DNA from: Oscillospiraceae bacterium
Lineage (GTDB): Bacteria > Bacillota > Clostridia > Oscillospirales > Acutalibacteraceae
Direction of reading: 5' to 3'
Length of the DNA: 42,061 nucleotides
Assembly (NCBI GenBank): GCA_029218825.1
Contig: JAQXSC010000038.1
Location: 1 to 42,061, forward strand
Shown here: piece after piece, positions 31,024 through 39,970 of the stretch
How the letters are laid out: each line of letters begins with the position of its first letter
Numbering within the stretch: position 1 is the stretch's first letter
Program-made: the position numbers and the translations under genes
The notes under the pieces: model-generated
Seen by the model: the letters and a program-made list of their open reading frames with translations, nothing else
Databases searched by the model: none
What the model was told of the DNA's origin: nothing

Positions 31024-31890
31024 TTAGTTATTATGAATATCTCTGTGGCTGATTACTGTTTTATAGCCTTTGTCGGTAAAATGCTTTTGCAACAATGATG
31101 AAATAGCCACACTTCTGTGATGGCCCCCTGTGCAACCGATACCTACAACTAATTCCGCTTTACCCTCATTTTTGTAGAGAGGTACTGCAAAATCAAGGTA
31201 ATCAATAAGTTTATTTACAAAAGTTTTTGACTCTTCTGTGCTGAATACATAATCAAAAACATCTTTGTCAAGTCCTGTTTTTTGCTTTAGTTCAGGCTCA
31301 TAATAAGGGTTTGGCAAACATCTTACGTCAAATATTGTATCACAATCAAGAGGAGTTCCGTGTTTAAAACCAAAGGACATAAAATTCAACACAATGCTTT
31401 CGCTGACGTTATCCAAGAATAATGTAGAAATTCTCGTTTTTAATACTTTTTGGTCAATGTTTGTTGTGTCGATTATATAGTCTGCGTGTTTTTTTAGTGG
31501 GTCAAGATAACGTTTTTCAAGTTCTAAAGCACTTTTTATAGTGCTGTCATCAACAAAATCTACCAATGGGTGACGGCGTCTTGTTTCCTTAAATCGCATA
31601 ACCAATGTGGAAAATTCCGAATATAGGAATAAAAGTTTGAATTTTTTGCCCTCTACTTTAAAATGTTTTATTTCATTTTCAAGTGATGATAGTGTATCGC
31701 CGCCACGAGCATCAATTACCACCGCAACTTTTTTCATAACTTTGTTGGTAGAATTTTCTACAAGGTTGTAAAAAGTACGGAGTAAACTGCAAGGCAGATT
31801 ATCTACACAATAAAAACCGATATCCTCAAGGGCGTGCATTGCTGCGGTTTTTCCTGCACCTGAAAAGCCTGTTATAATTATAAATTCCAT
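31024..31890 (-). CDS. rapZ: RNase adapter protein RapZ (YvcJ), nucleotide-binding
   Basis: A 288-residue protein with a P-loop GFSGAGKT at 8-15, DARGGDTLSSL, FKETRRRHPL, IDTTNI and the C-terminal VGIGCTGGHHRSVAI. In E. coli RapZ directs a small RNA to RNase E and controls glucosamine 6-phosphate synthase. The Firmicute orthologue YvcJ is a GTP/ATPase tied to competence and morphology. Its link to cell wall supply fits the murB neighbour. The gene lies 18 bases after murB. Confidence 0.95.
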   Translation of the reverse strand: MEFIIITGFSGAGKTAAMHALEDIGFYCVDNLPCSLLRTFYNLVENSTNKVMKKVAVVIDARGGDTLSSLENEIKHFKVEGKKFKLLFLYSEFSTLVMRFKETRRRHPLVDFVDDSTIKSALELEKRYLDPLKKHADYIIDTTNIDQKVLKTRISTLFLDNVSESIVLNFMSFGFKHGTPLDCDTIFDVRCLPNPYYEPELKQKTGLDKDVFDYVFSTEESKTFVNKLIDYLDFAVPLYKNEGKAELVVGIGCTGGHHRSVAISSLLQKHFTDKGYKTVISHRDIHNN

Positions 31891-31908
31891 AAAATTACCT
31901 CTATTTTT

Positions 31909-32817
31909 CTAATTCAGAAAAATAATTTCTCTCTCCAAAATATATCCTGTTTTTTCCTTTACGGTGGATTGAATATGCTCAATTAACTGTTGAACATCAT
32001 TACAGGTTGCACCGCCGATATTAATAATAAAACCTGCGTGTTTTTCCGATACCTGCGCTCCGCCGATAGTTTTGCCTTTCAGTCCGCACTGTTCAATCAA
32101 AGTACCTGCATAGTTCCCATCCGGTCTTTTAAATACAGAACCTGCGGAGGGATATTCCAAAGGCTGTTTGCTCTTTCTTCTGTCCATAAAATCATCCATT
32201 TTGTTACGGATTTCGTTTTTATTATCAAGTTTCAGTTTAACGGTTATGCCGATTATTATGTAACCGTTTTCTTTATAAATGCTGTGTCTGTAAGAAAAGT
32301 TTAAGTCAGAGGATTTAATAGTGCCAAGATTTCCCTCTTTGTCTATATGATGAACAGAATACACAACATCTTTCATCTCACCGCCGTAAGCACCTGCGTT
32401 CATATATGCCGCTCCGCCTACAGTTCCCGGGATTCCCCATGCAAATTCAAGACCTGACAGTCCGTTTTTTTCAGCCTCTCTGCAAAGTGCCGCCAAAGAC
32501 GCACCGGCACCGCAGTAAAGTGTATTGTTATCAAGTAAGGAAATATTTTTAAAATCACCCTTTAGGCATATAACAACATAATCTACGCCCTTGTCGGATA
32601 CAAGCAGATTACTGCCGTTACCCAAGATAAAGTATTCAACGTTTTCTTCGTTGCAAAGTTTTACAATTTGAGAAAGTTGTGAGGGTTTGTTCACTTCTAT
32701 ATACAAAGGCGCATTTCCGCCGATTTTAAAAGTAGTATGGTTAGCCATTGATTCGTCGTATTTGGCTTTGCATCCGAGAATTTTGGCTAAACTATACACC
32801 GTTTCAATATTTTTCAT
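31909..32817 (-). CDS. murB: UDP-N-acetylenolpyruvoylglucosamine reductase
   Basis: A 302-residue flavoprotein. FAD-binding blocks are HTTFKIGGNAPLYIEV and FILGNGSNLLVSD, then GLSGLEFAWGIPGTVGGAA and MNAGAYGGEM. The catalytic YPSAGSVFKRP has the proton-donor Ser, and YRHSIYK marks a type of MurB with a Tyr loop. It reduces the enolpyruvyl group to UDP-MurNAc, the second committed peptidoglycan step. It stands between hprK and rapZ in an order frequent in Clostridia. Confidence 0.97.
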   Translation of the reverse strand: MKNIETVYSLAKILGCKAKYDESMANHTTFKIGGNAPLYIEVNKPSQLSQIVKLCNEENVEYFILGNGSNLLVSDKGVDYVVICLKGDFKNISLLDNNTLYCGAGASLAALCREAEKNGLSGLEFAWGIPGTVGGAAYMNAGAYGGEMKDVVYSVHHIDKEGNLGTIKSSDLNFSYRHSIYKENGYIIIGITVKLKLDNKNEIRNKMDDFMDRRKSKQPLEYPSAGSVFKRPDGNYAGTLIEQCGLKGKTIGGAQVSEKHAGFIINIGGATCNDVQQLIEHIQSTVKEKTGYILEREIIFLN

Positions 32818-32860
32818 AGTTATACCTACCGTAATTTAATTCAGTAATTTATGTAGAAAA

Positions 32861-33826
32861 TCAGTCCCAATTTGTTACAACTTTCTTTTCTACCATTTCA
32901 TCATCAATTTCCATTCCAAGACTCTTTAAAAGATCCTGTGCGGCATTATAGCCCATTTTCTTTTGACGGTTATTCATAGCCGCTACTTCAATAATAATTG
33001 CAAGGTTTCTGCCCGGCTTTACTGGAATTGTCATTAAAGGCACGTCAATACCTAAAATTTCCATATATTCATTTTCAAGTCCCATTCTGTCATAGACTTT
33101 TTGATTATCCCAAATTTCAAGGTTAATAACCATATCAATCTTTTCCTGTAACTTGATAGAACCCATACCAAACAAGTTACGTGCATTGATAATGCCTACG
33201 CCTCTCAGTTCCACAAAGTGCCTGATATTTTGAGGGGATTGACCGATTAATGTTTTATTATTGGTTTTCCTTATTTCTACTGCATCATCGGCAATCAGAC
33301 GGTGACCTCTTTTTGTCAGTTCAATAGCGGTTTCACTTTTACCTACACCGCTGTCGCCTATAAGCAGACAACCTTCACCATATACTTCTACAAGTACTCC
33401 GTGACGTGTGATTCTGGGAGCAAGTTCCACATTCAGCAAAGTTACCAAATCGGCGGTTAAGGCTGAGGTGCTTTCAGAGGTTTGAAGTATTGGGATATTG
33501 TACTCTGAGGCTGAATGAAGCATAACATCGGTAGGTTCGTAATCTCTGCACAAAATTACAGCAGGAGGTCCAAACTTAAAAATCGAGTCTATAACGTGCT
33601 GTTGGTGTTCAGAACCAAATCTTGCAAGATATGAAAACTCTGTATTTCCGAAAACAAGAATACGTGTTTTATCAAAAAAATCGAAAAATCCCGTAAGTTG
33701 CAATCCCGGTCTGTTAATATCAATACTGCTTATCAAAACTTCCTCCGGGTCTGATGGCATAAACAGTGATTTAAGTGATAATTCATCAATAATCTTTTTT
33801 AGTGATACTGTAAATTCAGCCGCCAT
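32861..33826 (-). CDS. hprK: HPr kinase/phosphorylase
   Basis: A 321-residue bifunctional enzyme. The Walker A motif is GDSGVGKS at 157-164 and ADDAVEI holds Asp180 and Asp181. The family signature ELRGVGIINARNLFGMGS is present. The N-terminal half is the small regulatory domain (FGNTEFSYLA). HprK phosphorylates HPr on Ser46, controlling carbon catabolite repression through CcpA. The ATG at 33826, eight bases after AAAGGTGG, is the start; a GTG at 33838 lies in the ribosome binding site. It is first in the hprK-murB-rapZ-whiA transcript. Confidence 0.97.
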   Translation of the reverse strand: MAAEFTVSLKKIIDELSLKSLFMPSDPEEVLISSIDINRPGLQLTGFFDFFDKTRILVFGNTEFSYLARFGSEHQQHVIDSIFKFGPPAVILCRDYEPTDVMLHSASEYNIPILQTSESTSALTADLVTLLNVELAPRITRHGVLVEVYGEGCLLIGDSGVGKSETAIELTKRGHRLIADDAVEIRKTNNKTLIGQSPQNIRHFVELRGVGIINARNLFGMGSIKLQEKIDMVINLEIWDNQKVYDRMGLENEYMEILGIDVPLMTIPVKPGRNLAIIIEVAAMNNRQKKMGYNAAQDLLKSLGMEIDDEMVEKKVVTNWD

Positions 33827-33905
33827 AAGTCTATCCACCTTTCAATAGTAAAGGAAAAATCCAATCAAATAGGCATAGTTATCCAAATTTAACTATACAG
33901 TATAT

Positions 33906-33934
33906 ATTATACTACAAATTCTCTTATTTGAAAA
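33906..33934 (-). promoter_or_regulatory. Sigma-A promoter of the hprK operon
   Basis: TTTTCA (33934-33929), 17 bp and TATAAT (33911-33906) on the minus strand. The leader contains TAGTTA/TAACTA arms around a 7-base spacer. It is the start of the long minus-strand run of housekeeping genes. The rest of the 200-bp gap (33827-34026) shows no gene. Confidence 0.6.
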
Positions 33935-34026
33935 GTGATATTGTGAATTTTTATACATCTTTTTCACTATTTTATTCACATGAATATTTATAATAACCAT
34001 ATGATGTTCGGCTGATTAAAATTGTT

Positions 34027-34860
34027 TTAAATAAATAACAGGACAAATGCTGTAGCAACGCCTGTTATCCCTATAAATACAGCGTTTTTTAATTTGTATT
34101 TTCTGTGATTAACTGTTGCTGACTGACAGCCTATTGAGATGATATATAAAACAGATATAGTAATAATTGTTAAATACAAACAATCTCCGCCTTTAAATAT
34201 GCCGTATTTCACATTTTTGGTAATAACATCCATTGGATAATAAGCGTTAAGAAATGAGGAAAAAAATACAGATAAACCCAATACCGCAAATTCAATAACA
34301 GAATAAATAAACAAGGGGGATTTTTTACAATCCATTATGTTTTCGTTTAGAGCAACATAGGAAAATGAGGGTAAAAATAAAATTAAGATTGGCAGGAAAT
34401 TTGTATATAAGTGGGTATTAATTCTTGAAAAATCCATTTTGACAGTAGAAAACGGACTTATGAAAATATAAAGTAGAAATATAAACACGAAAAACAGTGT
34501 TATCTGTGACGCCCTTGCAAGTGGTTCTAAACCTTTATAACTGCAAAAATATGCGGATATCAGTATCAATAAGATAATAGCCCAATAGGGTCCTGATTTT
34601 AAAACAACGTGCATATATTGTGATAATTTTGCAACTGACAAGGCTGAAATCACTATGAAATACAGGTTAATTATGATATTGGTGATAAGGTTTCTTTTTC
34701 CTCTATAAAAGGAAATAAACAAAATATTTATTCCAAGTGCCAAAAGGATATAGAGTAATTGAAAAACTGTAGCGGTATTGTCGATAAAAAGCATATATGC
34801 AAGGGTGGATAAAAACATTGTCGAAAAAAACTGATATGATGTGATTGAATTATTCTTCAT
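34027..34860 (-). CDS. gerAB: Spore germination protein, GerAB/endospore amino acid permease family (short)
   Basis: A membrane protein of 277 residues with about eight predicted helices. Placement directly after gerAA and the overall hydrophobic pattern support the GerAB (APC-type) call. It is shorter than the usual 350-370 residues, and sequence landmarks are faint. In known receptors GerAB binds the nutrient germinant in the spore inner membrane. The ATG at 34860 is preferred (GGTGG eight bases upstream); an upstream ATG at 34875 is possible. It overlaps gerAA by 11 bases. No gerAC follows: the next minus-strand gene downstream is hprK. Confidence 0.7.
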   Translation of the reverse strand: MKNNSITSYQFFSTMFLSTLAYMLFIDNTATVFQLLYILLALGINILFISFYRGKRNLITNIIINLYFIVISALSVAKLSQYMHVVLKSGPYWAIILLILISAYFCSYKGLEPLARASQITLFFVFIFLLYIFISPFSTVKMDFSRINTHLYTNFLPILILFLPSFSYVALNENIMDCKKSPLFIYSVIEFAVLGLSVFFSSFLNAYYPMDVITKNVKYGIFKGGDCLYLTIITISVLYIISIGCQSATVNHRKYKLKNAVFIGITGVATAFVLLFI

Positions 34861-36310
34861 ATACGCTACCACCATTTAATGATTGAACGTTAATAGAATT
34901 TTTGGTCAACTTTTTCCATCCAAATCTTACAAAAATATCCCCTATGCTCCTTTTGTTAAAAGGAATTATCGGCGACATATATGCAACTCCAAGGGAAGAT
35001 TTTGAACACATAGAAATAATTACTATTGTGGATAAAAGCACTATGCCCCACACTCCCATTATTCCACCTGCCACAATAAAGGACAGCCTTAAAACAGTTA
35101 TTTGCGGATACAAATCAGGGACTACGTAACTGCAAATTGCCGATACAGCCACAGCCATTAAGGTAGGAGCGCCGATTATTCCGGCATTTATTGCACAATC
35201 GCCTATTACCAAAGCACCTACAATACTGACTGCGTGGCCTAACGCTTTTGGCAGACGAAGTCCAGCCTCTCGCATAACCTCGTAAATAAAGGTAATAAGC
35301 AGAATTTCTAATATTAAGGGCAAAGGGGTATCCTTGATTGACTCCTGTATATTTTTATACAAAGCCTTCGGAAAATAGTCAGGGTGAAAGTTTACAAATG
35401 CTATATATACTGCCGGAGTGAGAATTGCAAGGATATAGGAGAAATATTTTAATAGCCTGATAATTGTTGCAAAATAGGGTCTGTTTGAGTAATCATCAAC
35501 CGATTGGAAATTTTCTACAAACAAATGAGGAATTACCAAGGCGCAGGGAGTACCGTCTATTAATATACCGATTCTACCCTCTAACATTTTGCCGCAGAGT
35601 GAATCAGGGCGCTCGGTAACTCCTACCCCTGTAAACACCTCATTTTTACCGCTGTCCTCAAGATACGGCACAAGATAACCGCTGCCAAGCAGAGTTTTTA
35701 AATTGCAATTACTTAGCCGTTCCCTAATTTCACTAACTGATGATTTAGTTGCAACATTTTTAATGTAACACAAACATATCTGTGTGTTGGATTCTGTGCC
35801 TAAGGTCATAGTTTCAAAGACAAGGTTGGGATTTTTCATACGTCTGCGTACTAAAGTCATATTAATTCTCAATGCCTCGGTGAAGCCCTCTCTGCTTCCT
35901 CTTTGGACAACCTCGCTTTCAGGCTCGGACACACCTCTGAATGAAAATCCCTGCGCTCCGATTGCAACCATTTCCTTGTAACCGTCAATGGCTACAATGG
36001 CAAATCCTGACATTGAAAATGTAATTACTTCGCTGAATGATGTAATCAGCGTAATTTCACTTGCCGACAGCACTTTATCGTAGATATAATCAAATAATTT
36101 CTTTCGATTTATATCTCCGTATTCCGCGTTGAGCAAGGGGTTTAATACGTAAATAGCCAAACTCTCTTTATCGCACATACCTTCAGTTGTAAAAATGGCG
36201 CAAGAGGTTTTTGAGTCGTTATTCAGTTTTATTGTTCTTACGGTAAAATCCGCTGAATCTGACAGAAGTTTCTTTAGTTCAAGTATATTTTGCTGTAAAT
36301 CACTATACAT
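34850..36310 (-). CDS. gerAA: Spore germination receptor subunit GerAA
   Basis: A GerA family protein of about 486 residues. The cytoplasmic N-terminal domain (1-270) has FSMSGFAIVAIDG and the strong signature GFSFRGVSEPESEVVQRGSR, followed by RLSNCNLKTLLGSGYL and GRIGILIDGTPCALVIPH. Four or five C-terminal helices then include LRLPKALGHAVSIVGALVIG, the most conserved GerA stretch. GerAA forms the germinant receptor in the spore inner membrane. I use the ATG at 36310 (GGGTGG upstream); an earlier ATG at 36322 or 36367 is possible. It diverges from the DUF421 gene. Sigma-G control is expected from the family. A CATAATA lies upstream without a convincing -35. Confidence 0.92.
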   Translation of the reverse strand: MYSDLQQNILELKKLLSDSADFTVRTIKLNNDSKTSCAIFTTEGMCDKESLAIYVLNPLLNAEYGDINRKKLFDYIYDKVLSASEITLITSFSEVITFSMSGFAIVAIDGYKEMVAIGAQGFSFRGVSEPESEVVQRGSREGFTEALRINMTLVRRRMKNPNLVFETMTLGTESNTQICLCYIKNVATKSSVSEIRERLSNCNLKTLLGSGYLVPYLEDSGKNEVFTGVGVTERPDSLCGKMLEGRIGILIDGTPCALVIPHLFVENFQSVDDYSNRPYFATIIRLLKYFSYILAILTPAVYIAFVNFHPDYFPKALYKNIQESIKDTPLPLILEILLITFIYEVMREAGLRLPKALGHAVSIVGALVIGDCAINAGIIGAPTLMAVAVSAICSYVVPDLYPQITVLRLSFIVAGGIMGVWGIVLLSTIVIISMCSKSSLGVAYMSPIIPFNKRSIGDIFVRFGWKKLTKNSINVQSLNGGSVYEE

Positions 36311-36406
36311 TTTACCACCCATTTTACCTTTTGCTATTTTTAAGTCATTATTCAACCTATTATGCATTATATGGATTTTTCAGGAAACATTATAATTGGT
36401 GATTGT

Positions 36407-37075
36407 ATGTTAGTGACTATTATCAGGACTGTTATTCTATATTTATTTGTCATACTGGCTGTACGGCTTATGGGTAAAAGGCAGATAAGCGATTTGCAAA
36501 CATCGGAACTTGTCGTTACTCTGATAATTGCCGATATTGCGTCAATTCCTATGGAAAATATTTCAAAACCCCTTGTATCAGGAATTGTACCCACTTTGAT
36601 TTTAGTAGCCTGTGAAATATTATTCAGCATCGGTATGATGAAGTGGAGCAAATTCCGAAAAGTTATGTGCGGAAATCCTGTAATGGTGATACAGGACGGA
36701 GTTATACTCCAGGACAAAATGAAAAGCCTTAGAATTACTACAGAGGATTTATGTATTCAACTGCGTCAGCAGGGGGTGTTTTCTCTTGATGATGTGCAAT
36801 ACTGTATTGCGGAAACTAACGGAAAACTCAGCGTACTTGAAAAGCCTGACAATCGAAAACCGACAGCACAGGATTTTGGGATAAATATTGAGGATACGGG
36901 TATTGAGGCGGTTGTAATTACAGACGGAGAAATTTTGAACAACTCAATAAAACTTTGCGAAACTGACAAGGAAAACGTATTTAATATTCTAAAATCCAAT
37001 AATACAGATTTAAAAGACGTATTTATTATGACTTTAAACCGAAACGGCGACTATAAAATTATAAAGAAGAATTGA
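36407..37075 (+). CDS. DUF421 (YetF/YdfR family) membrane protein
   Basis: A 222-residue protein: three N-terminal membrane helices with MGKRQISDLQTSELVVTLII, the hallmark of DUF421, then a cytoplasmic domain (about 85-222) of two beta-rich repeats with GNPVMVIQDG and QLRQQGVFSLDDVQYCIAE. The family occurs in spore-formers and is partly membrane-linked in spores. Its biochemical function is unknown. I choose the ATG at 36407 because GGTGAT is directly upstream; an upstream frame to 36362 is not supported. It is followed one base later by a DUF4363 gene and diverges from gerAA. Confidence 0.88.
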   Translation: MLVTIIRTVILYLFVILAVRLMGKRQISDLQTSELVVTLIIADIASIPMENISKPLVSGIVPTLILVACEILFSIGMMKWSKFRKVMCGNPVMVIQDGVILQDKMKSLRITTEDLCIQLRQQGVFSLDDVQYCIAETNGKLSVLEKPDNRKPTAQDFGINIEDTGIEAVVITDGEILNNSIKLCETDKENVFNILKSNNTDLKDVFIMTLNRNGDYKIIKKN

Positions 37076-37076
37076 T

Positions 37077-37460
37077 ATGAAAAGAATGTATATTGCTATT
37101 TTTGTTATTATTCTGTGCATTTCTTTCGGACTGTATGAAATGTACGCTGTTGACAATATTGTGAAAGAGTGCAACAGCGGATTTGAAAAAGTAGATAAAA
37201 ATATAAAAGAAGGCGACTATCTCTCTGCTTACAAAGAAAGTATAAAAAATGCGAAACAATACGAAGAGAAAAGTTCAAGCATAATGTACTGCTATTTTAA
37301 TCATACGGAACTTGACAGTTTGGAATGGAATATGTACCAAATGACTGAATTTATCAAATACAATCAAATGGGCGATTATTACGCATTGAAATCCGCAACA
37401 AAAAAACAACTCCAATCCATTAAAGAAGAGGAGTTGTTTGAAATTCAGAATATTTTATAA
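37077..37460 (+). CDS. DUF4363 family membrane-anchored protein
   Basis: A 127-residue protein: a membrane anchor at residues 5-24 (IAIFVIILCISFGLYEM), then a helical, charged extracytoplasmic domain with VKECNSGFEKVDKNIKEGDY. DUF4363 proteins are commonly encoded right after DUF421 genes in Clostridia, so the two likely act together. The stop ends at 37460 and the convergent znuB stop begins at the next base, leaving no room between the genes. The minus-strand terminator for znuB is inside this coding sequence (37400-37439). Confidence 0.8.
   Translation: MKRMYIAIFVIILCISFGLYEMYAVDNIVKECNSGFEKVDKNIKEGDYLSAYKESIKNAKQYEEKSSSIMYCYFNHTELDSLEWNMYQMTEFIKYNQMGDYYALKSATKKQLQSIKEEELFEIQNIL
37400..37439 (-). 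terminator. Terminator of the znu operon inside the DUF4363 coding sequence
   Basis: Minus-strand RNA AAACAACTCC (37439-37430) pairs with GGAGTTGTTT (37413-37404), a perfect 10-bp stem with a 16-base loop. UUUU continues from a seven-U run (37406-37400). It is about 22 bases past the znuB stop. In plus orientation there is no U tract, so it serves the znu transcript. Confidence 0.75.
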
Positions 37461-38267
37461 CTATCTGCGGTATCTGATTTTTGAAATTAACCAGAACACT
37501 ACAAGCATAATGCAGTTTGATATTACTACTGTAGGGCCTGTGGGAATATCCAAGTAGTATGATGCTGTTAAGCCTGACAGGAAACAGAGTATTGACAAAA
37601 TTCCGGCAGTAATCATAACGGATTTAAAAGATTTACAAAGTCGCATAGCTGTTAATGACGGGAATATTATTAAAGCTGATATTAATAACGTTCCCATTAT
37701 TCTCATACCGATTACAATAGTTAATGCTGTTAAAACTGCAATTATCATATTGTAAATTGAGGGTCGTATTCCTGTTGCCTTTGAGAAGTTTTCGTCAAAG
37801 GTAACTGCGAATATTTTATTGTAAAACAGTAAAAACAGCAGAATTACAATTATTGAAAGTATAATACACATAACAGCGTCGCTGTTTGAAGTTGCAAGAA
37901 CCGAGCCGAAAAGATAACTGTTTAAGTCTGTGTTCAAACCTGTAATACTTGCAACTATTACACCTACTGCAAGGGCGGTGCTTGAAATTACCGCAATAGC
38001 GGCGTCACCGTTTATCTTGCTGTTTTCAGATAATCGCAGCAAACAAAAAGCCGCCAAGAGTACAACAGGAATTGCTACATAAAGGGGAGCGATATTTGCG
38101 GCTGCGGCAACTGCTAAAGCGCCAAAACCTACGTGGGAAAGACCGTCGCCTATCATTGAATACCGCTTTAGTACAAGGATAACTCCTAATAATGCGGCGC
38201 ACAATGATACTAAAGTTCCCACAATCAAGGCTCTTATCATAAAATTGTAGGTCAACATTTCTATCAT
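37461..38267 (-). CDS. znuB: Zinc/manganese ABC transporter permease ZnuB
   Basis: A 268-residue integral membrane protein with eight or nine helices. MIRALIVGTLVSLCAALLGV is the conserved N-terminus, and RYSMIGDGLSHVGFGALAV is the cytoplasmic coupling region with the family's GDxLSHxxxPG pattern. The last helices precede a short basic tail. It passes zinc (or manganese) delivered by ZnuA, powered by ZnuC, whose gene it overlaps by four bases (ATGA). The operon is znuA-znuC-znuB. Metal preference is judged from ZnuA. Confidence 0.94.
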   Translation of the reverse strand: MIEMLTYNFMIRALIVGTLVSLCAALLGVILVLKRYSMIGDGLSHVGFGALAVAAAANIAPLYVAIPVVLLAAFCLLRLSENSKINGDAAIAVISSTALAVGVIVASITGLNTDLNSYLFGSVLATSNSDAVMCIILSIIVILLFLLFYNKIFAVTFDENFSKATGIRPSIYNMIIAVLTALTIVIGMRIMGTLLISALIIFPSLTAMRLCKSFKSVMITAGILSILCFLSGLTASYYLDIPTGPTVVISNCIMLVVFWLISKIRYRR

Positions 38268-39004
38268 AAGTTACCTCCTGTGTGACTGTGACTGCATTTA
38301 TCGCAAGGGCAATCTTTCAGCATAAACCTCTCGCCTATTTCCGAGTGCATATATTGGTGAGTTGTACCGTAAAAACAACTGTCACCTGACATATGGAGAA
38401 TATGACTTGCGTGTTTTACAGAGGTAGTTATATCGTGGGAAACCATTATTATAGTAATTCCCTGCTTGTTAAGTTTATCAATCAACTCGTATAAATCTTG
38501 GGAAGCGATTGGGTCAAGTCCTGTTATTGGCTCGTCAAGAATTAACAGTTTACTTGTAGCGCAAAGGGCTCTTGCAAGTAGAACTCGCTGTTGTTGACCG
38601 CCGGAAAGTTCCTGAAATGATTTTTTCTTTAGGTCAAGTATATTTACTTTTTTTAAGTTTTCAATGGCAAGGTTTTTTTGTTCTTTTGAGTAAAAGGGTA
38701 AAAACTTTTTGTTAAGTGTACCTGACAAAACTACCTCTAAAACCGAACAGGGAAAGTCCTTTTGAATACTGTTCTGCTGTGGCAGGTAGCCGATATTTTT
38801 CTGCTTAAGTCCTTCAAGGTACTCAATTTTTCCGCCGATTGGAGCAATAAGTCCAAGCAAACCTTTCATCAACGTTGTTTTACCGGAGCCGTTCTCACCG
38901 ACAATGCACAAATAATCTCCGCTGTTTATGGTAAAGGACAGGTCGCTGATGACGATTTTGCCCTCGTATCCCATTTTAAGATTTGAACAATTTATAAGTG
39001 GCAT
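38264..39004 (-). CDS. znuC: Zinc ABC transporter ATP-binding protein ZnuC
   Basis: A 246-residue ABC ATPase. Walker A is GENGSGKT at 36-43, the Q-loop is YLPQQN, the signature LSGGQ is at 133-137, and Walker B is LLILDEP at 153-159, with SHDI as the switch His. The end is unusual: after the domain comes CPCDKCSHSH, with Cys232, Cys234, Cys237, His239 and His241, a possible metal site that is not part of the ATPase core. The ATG at 39004 is coupled to the znuA stop (TGATG); GGAGG lies ten bases before it. Confidence 0.94.
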   Translation of the reverse strand: MPLINCSNLKMGYEGKIVISDLSFTINSGDYLCIVGENGSGKTTLMKGLLGLIAPIGGKIEYLEGLKQKNIGYLPQQNSIQKDFPCSVLEVVLSGTLNKKFLPFYSKEQKNLAIENLKKVNILDLKKKSFQELSGGQQQRVLLARALCATSKLLILDEPITGLDPIASQDLYELIDKLNKQGITIIMVSHDITTSVKHASHILHMSGDSCFYGTTHQYMHSEIGERFMLKDCPCDKCSHSHTGGNL

Positions 39005-39945
39005 CAACTAACCGCCTCCTTTATTATTTCGCAATTTTTTTCCATAAGGGAAATATAACTCTCTCCGTTTTCAAACATTTCTTTAGAAATATTGTGACAG
39101 GAATATAAAGTTCCAATCTTTGCATTTGAATCCTCGCAAATTATGTTTGGAAAATTATCGGAGGAAAAATCGCACTTAAAAACAACAGGAATGTTATTTT
39201 TATTTACATAGTCAATAATTGCGGTAACAGTTTTTATTGAGGGTTGCGTTTGAGAGGAACACCCGGGAAATGCGCTTAAATGCTCAAAATTATAATCCTC
39301 TGTTAAGTACAGAAAAGGAAATCTGTCAGCAAACACAAGTGTACTGTTATCAGCACTATTGCTGATAGTTTTCAGGTTTTTATCAAGAGATTTTAATTCT
39401 TTAAGATAATTATTAGAATTAGTATTGTAGTAATCTTTATTTTGCTTATCGCTGTTAATTATTTCCTTGGAAATAGCCTTTGTTATATTTATGGCATTTT
39501 TGGGTGAAGTCCAGATATGCTCGTCATATTCTTCTTCATCCTCATCGTGATGATGCTCTTCCTCTGATTCCAATGCAGATTCATCCTCGAACAGAGGATT
39601 GATATAATCAAAGCACTTTATAACCTTTACACTTGAATCTATATTTTCCAAAATGCTTTCTACCCAACTGTCTGATTCTCCGCCGTTGTATATAAAAATA
39701 TCTGCATTGTTAATTTTTACAATGTCCTTTGGTGAAAAATCAAAATCGTGGGGCTCACATCCCGGAGGAATCAGCAAGTTGACATCTGCTTTATCCCCTG
39801 TAATTTCTCTTGTAAAATCATAATAAGGGAAAATAGTAGATATGATTGACAGTTTACCGGATTTTTCAGTTTCAGTATTACTACAGGAAGTCAGCGGAAA
39901 TATCACAAGCAATATTGATAAAGCAGCAACTATTAACTTTTTGAT
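39004..39945 (-). CDS. znuA: Zinc-binding lipoprotein ZnuA; start codon reads ATC
   Basis: A 313-residue cluster 9 substrate-binding protein. Its lipoprotein signal peptide KKLIVAALSILLVIFPLTSC has lipidated Cys21. Candidate zinc ligands are His66 (EPHDFD), His143 (DEHIW) and His222 (EHLSAF), and an acidic His-rich loop EEEHHHDEDEEEYDEH lies at 128-143. Three histidines plus this loop point to zinc rather than manganese. AAGGTGG ends four bases before codon 39945, which is ATC, where the signal peptide pattern calls for ATG. The only in-frame ATG upstream (39999) lies inside the secF terminator hairpin. So either ATC is used, or the sequence has a mutation or error here. Confidence 0.85.
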   Translation of the reverse strand: MKKLIVAALSILLVIFPLTSCSNTETEKSGKLSIISTIFPYYDFTREITGDKADVNLLIPPGCEPHDFDFSPKDIVKINNADIFIYNGGESDSWVESILENIDSSVKVIKCFDYINPLFEDESALESEEEHHHDEDEEEYDEHIWTSPKNAINITKAISKEIINSDKQNKDYYNTNSNNYLKELKSLDKNLKTISNSADNSTLVFADRFPFLYLTEDYNFEHLSAFPGCSSQTQPSIKTVTAIIDYVNKNNIPVVFKCDFSSDNFPNIICEDSNAKIGTLYSCHNISKEMFENGESYISLMEKNCEIIKEAVS

Positions 39946-39970
39946 AAAACCACCTTCTTCATAAATTTTT

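Noticed and set aside
36360-36380. Sigma-G promoter for gerAA
   Set aside because: CATAATA matches the -10 pattern but nothing resembling the -35 lies 17-18 bases upstream.
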